From Chloracidobacterium thermophilum B (GTDB lineage Bacteria; Acidobacteriota; Blastocatellia; Chloracidobacteriales; Chloracidobacteriaceae): a DNA stretch of 64,000 nucleotides. The translations under genes and the position numbers were made by a program. The notes beneath the pieces are model-generated. The model saw nothing but the letters and a program-made list of their open reading frames with translations, ran no database searches and was not told the DNA's origin. Positions 28,290-37,754 of the stretch are shown here, piece by piece (the stretch's first letter is position 1; the number at the start of each line of letters is the position of its first letter). The stretch lies in assembly GCF_000226295.1 (NCBI RefSeq), contig NC_016024.1:355501-419500 (forward strand), read 5' to 3'.

Positions 28290-31200
28290 ATGCAACGTCG
28301 CTTTTCCTGCTTTCGCCTGTGTTCGTTCCTGGCGTTGACCTTCACCTGGACTACTTTTGGTGCCGCCCAGGAAACGTCACCTCCTCTGCTGGCGCGCACG
28401 CCAACCGCCAACCGGACACACATTGTGTTTTCCTTTGCCGGTGATCTGTGGCGCGTGCCACGCACCGGCGGCGAGGCTGTCCGCCTGACGAATCACCCCG
28501 GCATCGAGTCAGACCCGATTTTTTCGCCTGATGGCAGTCTCATTGCCTTCACGGGGCAGTATGACGGCAACACGGATGTCTATGTCATGCCGGCAACCGG
28601 TGGCATTCCGCAGCGCCTGACCTATCACCCAGACACCGACCGGGCCGTGGGGTGGACGCCCGACGGCAAGCGGGTGCTCTTTGCCAGCCCGCGCCTGAGT
28701 GAATCCGGGCGGACCCAACGCCTGTTTACCGTGGACAAAAACGGTGGCCCGGCTGAACCGCTCCCCCTGCCGATGGCCACCCACGGCAGCTTCTCACCGG
28801 ACGGTTCCCGGCTGGTGTATGAACCCGTACCCCGCGCCTTTGCCGCCTGGAAACGCTATCGCGGCGGACGGGCGTCGTATCTCTGGGTAGCCAATCTGGC
28901 CGATTCGAGCGTTACGAAAATCCCGCGTACCGACACCAATGACTTCAACCCGATGTGGATTGGAAAGGCAATTTACTTTCTTTCCGACCGCAACGGCCCG
29001 GTGACACTCTTTGCTTATGACCCGGCTTCCGGCAAGGTGACGCCGGTGCTCAAAAACGACGGACTCGACATCAAATCCGCCTCAGTGGCGGTGGGTGGTG
29101 AAGAAGCCATTGTCTATGAACAGTTTGGCGGACTGCACCTCCTGGATGTGAAAAGCGGACGCCACACGCCGGTCAACGTCACGCTCGCAGGCGACATCAG
29201 CACGGTACGTCCGCGCTTCGAGAAAGTCGGCTCACAGATTACGAACGCGGCTGTCTCGCCGAATGGTCTGCGCGTAGCCTTTGAAGCCCGGGGCGACATT
29301 CTGACCGTCCCGGCCGAAAAGGGTTCGATCCGCAACCTCACGGCGACGCCCGGCGTCGCCGAGCGCGACCCGGCCTGGTCGCCCGATGGCAAGTGGGTGG
29401 CGTACTTTTCCGACGCCTCCGGTGAGTATGAGCTGCACCTGCGCGAACAAACCGGCCTTGGCGAACTCAAGGTCATCAGGCTGGAGCCGTCGTTTTACTA
29501 CGCGCCCACCTGGTCGCCGGATAGCAGGAAGATCGCCTTCACCGACAAGCGGCTCAACTTCTGGCTTGTGGATATTGAAAACGGCGTCCCGGTGAAGTTT
29601 GACACCGCGCGCCGCACCGGCGGGGCCGGGTTCCGTCTGCGGGGCGGTCTGTCCTGGTCGCCCGACAGCCGCTGGATTGCCTACACCAAGCCAATGCCCT
29701 CGGCCTACAGCGCAGCTTTCGTCTATGGACTTGAAAGCAAGCAGGTGACGCAACTTACAGACGCCGCCAGCGATGTCACCCACGCCGTCTTTGACCGCAA
29801 CGGCAAGTCTCTCTACCTGCTGTCGAGCACCAACATCGGCCCGGCCATCAACGGTTTCGACATGTCGAGCTACGCCCACCGGAACGACACCGTGCGGTCG
29901 GTGCACGCCGTCGTACTGCGCAAAACCGATCCTTCTCCCGTGGCCCCGGAAAGTGACGACGAAAAAACCGCCGAAGACCGCAAGCCCGGTGACGGCAACC
30001 CGTCCGAAGCCACATCCGCACCGGCTGGTGGCTCACCCGGCATGGGGGCAACGGGACGCCCAGGGGAAAAAGCGAAAGAGCCGCCCAGGGTCACGATTGA
30101 TTTCGAGGGACTCAGCCAGCGCATCGTGGCGCTGCCCATCCCGGCCCGCGCCTTCGTCGGTTTCGATGCCGGCAAACCCAACATCCTGTACCTGTATGAG
30201 TCCGCCATGGGCATGCCGGAGATGACGGGCCTCATTGTCCACAGGTTCGATGTCGAAAAGCGCAAGCTGGAAAAGCTGCTGGAAGGCGTCACCAGTTTTC
30301 AGCCGACGGCCAACGGCGAGAAGTGCCTGTACCGGCAGAGTCAGCGGCCGGGTCAGGGGCAGGCGCCAAACCAGGCACAAAGCTGGTTCATTGCCTCGCT
30401 GACGGCGCCCATCAAACCCGGCGAGGGCCGGCTGCGCACTGACGATATGGAAGTACGGGTCGAGCCGCGCCAGGAGTGGGAGCAGATGTACCGCGAGGTG
30501 TGGCGGCTGGAACGCGATTTCTTCTACGACCCAAACCACCACGGACTGAACCTGCCGGCCACGGCGCGGAAATACGAGCCGTATCTCAAAGGCGTGATGC
30601 ACCGCGCCGACCTGAACTACCTGTTTGACGAAATGCTCGGCGAGCTGAGCGTCGGACACCTCTACGTCCGGGGTGGCGACATCCCGGAAGTCAGGCGCGT
30701 GCCCGGCGGTCTGCTGGGTGCTGACTATGTGGTTGAAAACGGCCGCTACCGCATTGCCCGGATTTACGAAGGCGAAAACTGGAATCCGCAGCTTCGCGCG
30801 CCGTTGACCCAACCCGGCGTCAACGTCAACGTCGGGGACTACCTGCTGGCGGTCAACGGCGTTGACGTTGTGGCCACGGAAGACATATACCGCTACTTCG
30901 AGGGCACCGCCGACAAACAGGTGGTGCTCAAGGTCGGCCCCAACCCGGACGGAAGCCAGTCCCGCACGGTGACGGTCGTCCCAGTGGCCAGCGAAGCGAG
31001 CCTGCGCAATCTCGCCTGGATTGAAGCCAACCGGCGGCGCGTTGCCGAACTGAGCAACGGCCGGCTGGCATACCTCTGGCTGCCGGACACCGCCGCTGGC
31101 GGCTACACGAACTTCAACCGCTACTTTTTTTCGCAACTCGACAAACAGGGCGCCGTCGTGGACGAACGCTTCAACGGCGGCGGACAGGCTGCCGACTACA

Positions 31201-31673
31201 TCATTGACTACCTGCGCAAACCGCTGCTGAGCTACTGGGCCGTCCGGGATGGCGAAGACTTCCGTACGCCGTTCGGAACGCTGCCCGGCCCGAAGGTCAT
31301 GATCATCAACGAGTATGCCGGTTCCGGGGGCGACCTGATGCCGTGGATGTTCCGGCAACTGGGCATTGGCCCGCTGGTTGGCAAGCGCACCTGGGGCGGC
31401 CTCGTCGGGATTGGCGGCTACCCGGCGCTGATGGACGGCGGCACCGTGACCGCACCGCACTTTGCCTTTTATTCGCCGGAAGGGAAGTGGGAAATCGAAA
31501 ACCGGGGGGTTGCGCCTGACATCGAAGTGGAGCTTGACCCGCAGGCGTGGCGTGCCGGACGCGATACGCAACTCGAACGGGCCGTAGCCGTCGCGCTGGA
31601 GGCGCTGACCAAAAATCCGCCGCCAGCCAGGCCAAAGCGGCCGGACTATCCGAACTATCACCGCAAAAAGTAA
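28290..31673 (+). CDS. Secreted tricorn-type serine peptidase
   Basis: A 1127-residue peptidase of the tricorn/S41 group, which degrades peptides released by other proteases. An N-terminal signal peptide (CSFLALTFTWTTFGAAQ) implies export. The first half contains WD40/TolB-type propeller repeats (IFSPDGSLIAFTGQYDGNTD, AWSPDGKWVAYFSDASGEYE). A Pro/Ala-rich linker near 560-600 leads to the tricorn core, then a PDZ-like segment (GVNVNVGDYLLAVNGVDV). The catalytic domain has the nucleophile serine in NEYAGSGGDLMPWMFRQLG and GPLVGKRTWGGLVGIGG. A strong terminator follows. No other peptidase genes adjoin it. Confidence 0.93.
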   Translation: MQRRFSCFRLCSFLALTFTWTTFGAAQETSPPLLARTPTANRTHIVFSFAGDLWRVPRTGGEAVRLTNHPGIESDPIFSPDGSLIAFTGQYDGNTDVYVMPATGGIPQRLTYHPDTDRAVGWTPDGKRVLFASPRLSESGRTQRLFTVDKNGGPAEPLPLPMATHGSFSPDGSRLVYEPVPRAFAAWKRYRGGRASYLWVANLADSSVTKIPRTDTNDFNPMWIGKAIYFLSDRNGPVTLFAYDPASGKVTPVLKNDGLDIKSASVAVGGEEAIVYEQFGGLHLLDVKSGRHTPVNVTLAGDISTVRPRFEKVGSQITNAAVSPNGLRVAFEARGDILTVPAEKGSIRNLTATPGVAERDPAWSPDGKWVAYFSDASGEYELHLREQTGLGELKVIRLEPSFYYAPTWSPDSRKIAFTDKRLNFWLVDIENGVPVKFDTARRTGGAGFRLRGGLSWSPDSRWIAYTKPMPSAYSAAFVYGLESKQVTQLTDAASDVTHAVFDRNGKSLYLLSSTNIGPAINGFDMSSYAHRNDTVRSVHAVVLRKTDPSPVAPESDDEKTAEDRKPGDGNPSEATSAPAGGSPGMGATGRPGEKAKEPPRVTIDFEGLSQRIVALPIPARAFVGFDAGKPNILYLYESAMGMPEMTGLIVHRFDVEKRKLEKLLEGVTSFQPTANGEKCLYRQSQRPGQGQAPNQAQSWFIASLTAPIKPGEGRLRTDDMEVRVEPRQEWEQMYREVWRLERDFFYDPNHHGLNLPATARKYEPYLKGVMHRADLNYLFDEMLGELSVGHLYVRGGDIPEVRRVPGGLLGADYVVENGRYRIARIYEGENWNPQLRAPLTQPGVNVNVGDYLLAVNGVDVVATEDIYRYFEGTADKQVVLKVGPNPDGSQSRTVTVVPVASEASLRNLAWIEANRRRVAELSNGRLAYLWLPDTAAGGYTNFNRYFFSQLDKQGAVVDERFNGGGQAADYIIDYLRKPLLSYWAVRDGEDFRTPFGTLPGPKVMIINEYAGSGGDLMPWMFRQLGIGPLVGKRTWGGLVGIGGYPALMDGGTVTAPHFAFYSPEGKWEIENRGVAPDIEVELDPQAWRAGRDTQLERAVAVALEALTKNPPPARPKRPDYPNYHRKK

Positions 31674-31715
31674 CTCACCCAAGCCGTTGGTAACGGGTGC
31701 AAAGGCGGACAGCAC

Positions 31716-31753
31716 CTTTGGCGGCGAAGCCACCTCCGCCGCCAAAGTGTTTT
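31716..31753 (+). terminator. Rho-independent terminator of the tricorn gene
   Basis: CTTTGGCGGCG (31716-31726) pairs with CGCCGCCAAAG (31737-31747), an 11-bp GC-rich stem with a 10-nt loop. TGTTTT follows on the plus strand. It lies 43 bp after the tricorn stop codon. Confidence 0.7.
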
Positions 31754-31773
31754 CCGGCTGGATGTGAGACCGG

Positions 31774-31983
31774 CTAGCTGGCCGGCGGCGTGGCCCCCGG
31801 CTGCCGGAGACGCACGAGCCGCCAGCCGCCATACACGAGTAGAAGGACACCAACGCCAGCGCGAAACGTCAGACCGGTCGGGGACGCCAGCCCCCATTCG
31901 AGCAGATACCACGTTCCGACAAGCACGAAAAAGACCGGCACCAGCCACTCCAGCGGGGAACGACGTGGTTTCTTTTCAGGCAT
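31774..31983 (-). CDS. Small two-helix membrane protein
   Basis: A 69-residue protein: a charged start (MPEKKPRRSPLE), two hydrophobic helices (WLVPVFFVLVGTWYLLEWGL and RAGVGVLLLVYGGWRLVRL) and a short tail. I do not recognise a family. The clear two-helix pattern, the basic flanks and the terminator-bounded position make it more likely than a chance frame. It stands between the tricorn gene (convergent) and the SDR gene (divergent). Confidence 0.55.
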   Translation of the reverse strand: MPEKKPRRSPLEWLVPVFFVLVGTWYLLEWGLASPTGLTFRAGVGVLLLVYGGWRLVRLRQPGATPPAS

Positions 31984-32093
31984 CAACGGCGTAGTCTCTT
32001 TTCACAGACGGGTTTGGGGCTAAAACCATGCCATGGTCTGACCAGCCGGCCAAAAGCCGGCACCGTTAGACGCAGATTTTTTGAGGAAGTGCC

Positions 32094-32810
32094 GTGGAAC
32101 TGGCCGGAAGGATTGCCCTGGTGACAGGTGGGGCGCGCCGTTTGGGGGCGGCCATGGTGCGCGCCCTTGTGGCGCAGGGCGTTCACGTGGCACTCCACTG
32201 CCACAGCTCACATCCGACGGCGGAGACGCTTGCGGCCGAACTCCGCGCTGGCGGAGGCACGGTCGAAGTCTTTCCTGCCGATCTGCGTCAGCGGAAGGAC
32301 GTGGATGCCCTCTTTGAAGGCATCCTGCGCCGTTTCGGGACGCTGCACATTCTGGTCAACAATGCGGCGGTTTTTGAGCGCCGTCCCTGGCCCGAACTCA
32401 CCGATGCTGACTGGGAACAGACACTGGCCGTCAACCTGACAGCGCCTTTCTGGTGTGCGCGCCGGGCGGCGCGGCTGATGCTGGCGCAGGGACGGGGGAA
32501 AATCATCAACCTCGCCTGTGTCGGGGGTGTCCGCCCGTGGGCGGCGTATCTTCATTACAACGTCTCCAAAGCCGGCCTCATCATGCTGACCGAAGGGCTG
32601 GCCAAGGTGCTGGCGCCGGTTGTGCAGGTCAATGCCATTGCACCCGGCATCGTCAACCTGACCGGAACGCCGGAAGGGGTGACGCCGGAGGACATCACAC
32701 AGGCGCTGCTATACCTGCTCAGCGCCGATGCCGTGACCGGTGAGACCTTGTTCGTGGATGCCGGCTATCGGTTGGGACTCAAACCGCCAGCGAATCTTCG
32801 GCAGGCGTAG
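32094..32810 (+). CDS. SDR-family oxidoreductase
   Basis: A 238-residue short-chain dehydrogenase, probably NADPH-dependent. Motifs are the Rossmann glycine set VTGGARRLGAAMV, the ADLRQRKDV segment, LVNNAAVFERR, VNLTAPFWCARRAARLML and the catalytic YxxxK as HYNVSKAGLIMLTEGLAK. The TGGARR pattern resembles FabG- or pteridine-reductase-like members. The residue 13 positions before the catalytic Tyr, normally Ser, is Cys here (NLACVGG). Start GTG 32094 has a GAGGAAG site about 8 nt upstream. Substrate is unknown. The next gene is a separate secreted protein. Confidence 0.88.
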   Translation: MELAGRIALVTGGARRLGAAMVRALVAQGVHVALHCHSSHPTAETLAAELRAGGGTVEVFPADLRQRKDVDALFEGILRRFGTLHILVNNAAVFERRPWPELTDADWEQTLAVNLTAPFWCARRAARLMLAQGRGKIINLACVGGVRPWAAYLHYNVSKAGLIMLTEGLAKVLAPVVQVNAIAPGIVNLTGTPEGVTPEDITQALLYLLSADAVTGETLFVDAGYRLGLKPPANLRQA

Positions 32811-32888
32811 CCCTACCAAGGTGAACATGCTATGGTTGCGCAACTTCGCGTAAAAGTTTCGATATTTGCATGTAAGAGAGAGAAAACG

Positions 32889-35063
32889 ATGAAGTTAGTC
32901 GCTTTGGGGGCACTTCTCGCCGTGTTTTTCGCCGGTTGTTTTGCCACGGGCCAGGTTGTTTCTGCGGCGCTGGAAACGCCAGCGCCGGTGCTGACGCCAG
33001 CGCTGCTTGAGCAAACCGAGTGGAAAGTCACCGGCCCCTTTGGCGGTACGGTGCGCGCCCTGGCGCAGGACCCGACCAATCCCAAGCGGATGTTCATCGG
33101 AACGGCCGATGGACAAATCTACACAACGGTGGACGGCGCGCAGACCTGGCGCTGGCTGCCGACCTTCAACCGCCCGCAGTACATCATCGAAAGTATCGTG
33201 ATTGACCCGACGGCAACCGACACGCTGTATGCCGCCGTGTGGGTGCTTGAAAATGACCGCGAGGGCGGGGTGTACAAGTCCACGGACGGCGGGCAGACCT
33301 GGCGGGCGGTGTTGAGCGGAGAATCCGTCCGCGCCTTTGCCATGGCTCCGGGCAACGCCAGTGTGCTGGTGGCCGGAACCCTGAATGGCGCATTTCGTTC
33401 GACGGATGGTGGGGAGACATGGGCGCGGCTGTCACCGGCCGGACACCCTGGCATTCGGAACATCGAATCCGTCGCCATTGACCCGCGCAGCGCCGACACG
33501 GTCTATGTCGGCACCTGGTATCTGCCGTGGAAGACGACCGACGGCGGCAAGAACTGGACCTTTATCCACGGCGAGACCTCAAAGCTCATCGAAGACTCTG
33601 ACATTTTCAGCATCGCCATTGACACCTTTGATCCCGACCGTGTGTATTGCAGCGCCTGTAGCGGCATCTACCGCAGTCTTGACGGAGGGCGCAACTGGAC
33701 GAAGTTCAAGGGAATCCCCTCCAGCGCCCGCCGGACGCACGTCATTTTTCCGCATCCCACCCGCGAAAAAGAAATCTTCGCCGGTACGACCGAGGGACTC
33801 TGGCACACGACCGATGGCGGTGAGACGTGGCGGCAGATTCTGCCCACGACGACGACCATCAACGAAATCCGCATTCATCCGTCTGCGCCCCAGCGGGTCA
33901 TCGTCGGCACGGAGAACCGGGGCGTCCTCATCAGTGAAGACGGGGGGAACACCTTTCAGGCGTACAATCACGGCTTTGTGACGCGCCGCGTGTCGGGGCT
34001 GCTGGCCGACAGCATGCAGCGCGGACGGTTGTTTGCCTCCGTGATGTTCAACGGTGCGGAAGGCGGCGTCTATGTCTCCAATGATTTCGGTCAGACCTGG
34101 TATTCCTCCTCGCAGGGGCTTGGCGCACGGGATGTCTATGGCCTGCACGCGCCAGCGGGTGATTCACGCCGTCTGTATGCCGCAACGAGCGATGGGGTGT
34201 TTGTGACGGAAAATGGCGGAAAGCTCTGGCAGCCGGCCAACCCGCCGGCCACCTGGCGCCCGACGCCTGTCGTGCCCGGCGGAAGACGACCGGTGGCCGC
34301 ACCAGCCGCACCGAGCGCCCGGCCGTCTGCCAAAGGCCCTGCCAAAGGCCGCCGCACCGCCGCCCGCTCCTCTGCATCCCGAACCATTCTGCGGCAACGG
34401 TTGAAGGGGCACGTCGTGGAACTGGTTTCGACTGCTGACGGCTGGCTCTATGCCGCTGCCTGGGATGGTCTGTTCCGAACGGACAACCCGGTCAAGGGAT
34501 GGGAAAAGGTCAGCTTGGGCGCATACCGCGGACGTGTCTTTTCGGTGGCCGTGTCGCCCCAGTCGTCAGAGGTCATTCTGGCCGGTATCTCGGATGGGAT
34601 GCTTGTGAGCCAGGATGGGGGCGCGACGTGGCAGCGGGCCGACCTGCCGATGAAAGCGTTCAAGGATGCCACATGCGTGCAGGAGATTGCCTTTCACCCA
34701 CGCCGACCGGAAACCATATTCGTCGGGACACGGCGGACGGCCTATGTCAGCTTTGACGGCGGCAAATCCTGGGAGCGGCTGGCGCGCGGCATCGGCTTTG
34801 GTGACATTGCCGTGATCCGGTTCAACCCGCGCCAGGCGGATGAGGTTCTGATTGGTGATGCCCAAGGCGGGGGGCTGTATCTTTCGGTCAATGGCGGGCA
34901 GCTTTTCCACCGCCTCGACCAGCGGGCCGTGTTGCCGGGACATCGGATGTGGGCGGCGGCTTTCGATGTGTTCGCGCCGGGGCGCATCTATGCCGGCTCG
35001 GTCACTTCGGGGGTGATGGTTGTGACCCTTCCCGGACTCTCTCCGACCGCCTCAGTGCGTTAG
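32889..35063 (+). CDS. Secreted BNR/sortilin-like propeller protein
   Basis: A 724-residue exported protein starting MKLVALGALLAVFFAGCFAT, a signal sequence with a possible lipobox (FFAGC). About a dozen BNR/Asp-box repeats follow: DGQIYTTVDGAQTWRWLP, GGVYKSTDGGQTWRAVLSG, GAFRSTDGGETWARLSP, GVLISEDGGNTFQAYN and GMLVSQDGGATWQRADLP. They form photosynthesis-system-assembly/sortilin-type beta-propellers. An insertion at about 460-515 is Pro/Ala/Arg-rich. No catalytic residues are evident. I chose ATG 32889 for the signal peptide; an upstream in-frame ATG at 32832 adds an implausible leader. mutM starts 15 bp later. Confidence 0.82.
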   Translation: MKLVALGALLAVFFAGCFATGQVVSAALETPAPVLTPALLEQTEWKVTGPFGGTVRALAQDPTNPKRMFIGTADGQIYTTVDGAQTWRWLPTFNRPQYIIESIVIDPTATDTLYAAVWVLENDREGGVYKSTDGGQTWRAVLSGESVRAFAMAPGNASVLVAGTLNGAFRSTDGGETWARLSPAGHPGIRNIESVAIDPRSADTVYVGTWYLPWKTTDGGKNWTFIHGETSKLIEDSDIFSIAIDTFDPDRVYCSACSGIYRSLDGGRNWTKFKGIPSSARRTHVIFPHPTREKEIFAGTTEGLWHTTDGGETWRQILPTTTTINEIRIHPSAPQRVIVGTENRGVLISEDGGNTFQAYNHGFVTRRVSGLLADSMQRGRLFASVMFNGAEGGVYVSNDFGQTWYSSSQGLGARDVYGLHAPAGDSRRLYAATSDGVFVTENGGKLWQPANPPATWRPTPVVPGGRRPVAAPAAPSARPSAKGPAKGRRTAARSSASRTILRQRLKGHVVELVSTADGWLYAAAWDGLFRTDNPVKGWEKVSLGAYRGRVFSVAVSPQSSEVILAGISDGMLVSQDGGATWQRADLPMKAFKDATCVQEIAFHPRRPETIFVGTRRTAYVSFDGGKSWERLARGIGFGDIAVIRFNPRQADEVLIGDAQGGGLYLSVNGGQLFHRLDQRAVLPGHRMWAAAFDVFAPGRIYAGSVTSGVMVVTLPGLSPTASVR

Positions 35064-35078
35064 CCCCGCTGGACCGGT

Positions 35079-35942
35079 ATGCCGGAGCTTCCTGAAGTCG
35101 AAGGCGTCGCGCGTGAGTTGCAGCAGCGCCTTCAACAGCGGCGGGTCATTGGCGTCCGCATTTACCGTCCGCGCCTCGTTGCGCCACAGTCTGTCGCCAC
35201 GGTCGTCGCAGGGATGCAGGGGGCCGTGTTTACCGAAGTCGGGCGGCGCGGCAAGCACCTGCTGCTACACCTGGACAATGCCCATACCCTGCTCGTTCAC
35301 CTGCGGATGGCCGGCCGGTTTCTGTATCTGGCACCTGACGCCCCACTGCCAAAGTTCACCCACGCCGTCTTTGACCTCGACAACGACCGTCGCCTGGTGT
35401 TTCAGGACCAGCGGCACTTCGCCATCATGCGGCTGGCACCCACGGCCGCATTGTTCCAGCTTGAGGAACTGCGCCATCTCGCGCCCGAACCGCTGGGGCC
35501 GGATTTCACCCTGGACTACCTGCAGCGCACGCTGGCCGGCACGCGGCGTCCCATCAAGGAAGTCCTGCTCGACCAGACGCGCGTAGCCGGGTTGGGAAAT
35601 ATCTACGCAGCGGAAGTCCTCTTTGCCGTCGGTCTCCATCCCCTCACCCCGGCCAATCTGGTATCCAAATCCAAGGTCAAAGACCTGTGGAAGACCATCC
35701 GCGTCCTGCTGGAGGCCGCCATCGAAGCCGGCACGACCCTTGACGTGAACCCGGAAAACATCACCGGGCAGTATTTTGGCGCGGCTTTTGCCGAGGCTTT
35801 GCTCGTGTATGACCGGGAAGGCGAACCCTGCATCCGCTGTGAAACTCCCATTGCCCGGATTCGCCAGGGGCAACGCTCGACCTACTTCTGCCCCAGGTGT
35901 CAGCGCCCACGTGCCGGAATGGGACGACAAACTGCAAAATGA
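35079..35942 (+). CDS. mutM: Formamidopyrimidine-DNA glycosylase
   Basis: Removes oxidised purines such as 8-oxoguanine and cleaves the abasic site. The 287-residue protein has the invariant N-terminus MPELPEVEGVARELQQRL with catalytic Pro2 and Glu3. It also has GRRGKHLLLHLDN, VHLRMAGRF, FQDQRHFAIMRL, LLDQTRVAGLGNIYAAEVLF and the C-terminal zinc finger CIRC...YFCPRCQR. Length and motifs match the family fully. It lies 15 bp after the BNR-protein gene and may share its transcript. Confidence 0.97.
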   Translation: MPELPEVEGVARELQQRLQQRRVIGVRIYRPRLVAPQSVATVVAGMQGAVFTEVGRRGKHLLLHLDNAHTLLVHLRMAGRFLYLAPDAPLPKFTHAVFDLDNDRRLVFQDQRHFAIMRLAPTAALFQLEELRHLAPEPLGPDFTLDYLQRTLAGTRRPIKEVLLDQTRVAGLGNIYAAEVLFAVGLHPLTPANLVSKSKVKDLWKTIRVLLEAAIEAGTTLDVNPENITGQYFGAAFAEALLVYDREGEPCIRCETPIARIRQGQRSTYFCPRCQRPRAGMGRQTAK

Positions 35943-36080
35943 TGTGCTAGGGTCACAGTTGTTTTTCAGCCCCCTTGGTTGGTTTTTGGTGCGCCGGCCG
36001 AAGCGCGTGTGCTCGGCAGGCCAGGTTTTGAGGAAAGGTAGCCTTGTGGCTGAACCGCTTTCGGGAAGGGATGACTTCTT

Positions 36081-37748
36081 ATGGAGCAGCACGTCGGTAA
36101 GGCTTGGGGAACGCTGAAGTACCGGGACGCCGCAGGAAAAGAAGCGACGGCCATGCTGAACAAACCGGTTTTCCGCATTGGTCGTCTTGCAGACAACGAC
36201 TTGCAGATTGATGACCCTTACGTATCCCGCCTGCATGTCGAGCTGCGCTTCGATGGTGTGCATGCGACGTTGGTGGACCGGAGCAGCACCGGCGCAACGT
36301 ACGTCAACGACCAGCGCGTTTCGGAAGCGCAACTGCGCAGCGGCGACCGGCTCGCACTGGGGCGCAAGCTCGCCGGGACGGAAATCGTCTTCGAGTATGC
36401 CAACCAGGGGGCAAAGCCGTCTGAAGCAGCCGAGCCACACCAGGTGATGTCGGTCATTGACCACTCCCAGACGCGCTACCTCAATACGTCTCTCATCCGG
36501 GCAACCCAACTGACCAATGCCGCGACCGTCAATCGCCTGAAGGCACTCTACGAGATTACGAGCGCAATTCTGGCCGTGACGACCCGTGAGGAACTGGCTG
36601 AAAAGCTTCTGACCCTGCTGTTTGACGTATTGCCAGCCGAACGGGGCGTCATTCTGCTGGCCGACCCGAAAGACAATACCCTGCGCCAGCAGGCGGCACG
36701 GCTGCGCAACGGCGATGCCGCCCAGGTTTCTCCAAGCCAGACAATTGTGCGCCGGGTCTATGAGGGCAACGTCGCGGAACTGTGCCTCGATGCCCGCAAC
36801 GATGCCCGCTTTGCCAGCCAGCAAAGCATCATTTTCCAGTCCATCCGCTCGGTGATGTGCGCCCCGATCAGTTCGGCAAGCCGTACCTGGGGCGTGTGCT
36901 ATCTCGACAACCTGACGACCAGGAAAACCTTTGAAGATGAGGAACTGGAGTTTCTGATGGCGGTTTCCCGGCAGGCCGGGCTGGCGCTGGAAAACATCTA
37001 CCTGCTGGAGGAACAGAAAATCACCTTCCAGAGCTTCGTGACGACGTTGGCGGCATCCATTGACGCCCGTGATGACCTGACGGCCGGACACTCGGCGCGG
37101 GTGGCGCGGTACTCGCGCTCGATTGCGAAGTATATGAACCTGCCGGAAGGCGAGCGCCGCCGGATTTACTACGCTGGCTTGCTGCACGACTACGGCAAGA
37201 TCGGGACGCGCGAGGCCATTCTCTGTAAGCCGGGCAAGCTGACGCCGGAAGAGTACGCCCACATGCGCGACCACGCCAAAAACACCTACGATATTCTGTC
37301 GAAGATTCACTTCACACGGGATATGCAGGACCTGCCACTGATAGCCGCCGGCCATCATGAAAACCTCGACGGCAGCGGTTATCCCTTCGGCCTCAAAGGC
37401 GACCAAATTCCGCTGGGCGCACGCATCATTGCCGTGGCAGACTTCTTTGATGCCCTGACCCACAAGCGCCACTACCGGGAACCGATGCCGATTGAGGAAG
37501 TGCTGGAGCTGATTGACGAAAGTACCGGCACGAAGTTTGACCCGCAGGTGGTGGCGGCGCTCAAGGAATTCGTCCGGCAGGAGTTCATTCCCAACCAGCG
37601 CAAGCGCGCTGAAGCCGAAGCCCGCCGGGCACAAATCTCTCAAACGCCGGAGTCCGGGCATGTTACCGGCGACACGACGCTGCCGGTCATGCCACCGGAA
37701 ACGGTGATGTCACCGGAAACGGTTTCCATGGACCCGGTGCCGCTGTAA
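36081..37748 (+). CDS. FHA-GAF-HD-GYP signalling protein
   Basis: A 555-residue protein. The N-terminal FHA domain at about 25-110 (FRIGRLADNDLQIDDPYVSR, HVEL) would bind phosphothreonine. A GAF domain lies at about 155-320 (LLTLLFDVLPAERGVILLAD, SVMCAPI, GLALENIYLLEEQ). The HD-GYP domain at about 325-510 has HSARVARYS, LLHDYGKIG, HHENLDGSGYP and FDALTHKRHYREPMPI, so it probably hydrolyses cyclic di-GMP. It has no membrane segment. The FHA domain suggests input from one of the Ser/Thr kinases in this genome. The overall order is unusual. It ends 7 bp before the convergent TPR gene. Confidence 0.92.
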   Translation: MEQHVGKAWGTLKYRDAAGKEATAMLNKPVFRIGRLADNDLQIDDPYVSRLHVELRFDGVHATLVDRSSTGATYVNDQRVSEAQLRSGDRLALGRKLAGTEIVFEYANQGAKPSEAAEPHQVMSVIDHSQTRYLNTSLIRATQLTNAATVNRLKALYEITSAILAVTTREELAEKLLTLLFDVLPAERGVILLADPKDNTLRQQAARLRNGDAAQVSPSQTIVRRVYEGNVAELCLDARNDARFASQQSIIFQSIRSVMCAPISSASRTWGVCYLDNLTTRKTFEDEELEFLMAVSRQAGLALENIYLLEEQKITFQSFVTTLAASIDARDDLTAGHSARVARYSRSIAKYMNLPEGERRRIYYAGLLHDYGKIGTREAILCKPGKLTPEEYAHMRDHAKNTYDILSKIHFTRDMQDLPLIAAGHHENLDGSGYPFGLKGDQIPLGARIIAVADFFDALTHKRHYREPMPIEEVLELIDESTGTKFDPQVVAALKEFVRQEFIPNQRKRAEAEARRAQISQTPESGHVTGDTTLPVMPPETVMSPETVSMDPVPL

Positions 37749-37754
37749 ACCGCG

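Noticed and set aside
30033-31853. 606-codon minus-strand frame within the tricorn region
   Set aside because: Antisense to the conserved tricorn core; no recognisable motifs.
35265-37661. 798-codon minus-strand frame
   Set aside because: Antisense to mutM and the FHA-GAF-HD-GYP gene, both with clear motifs.
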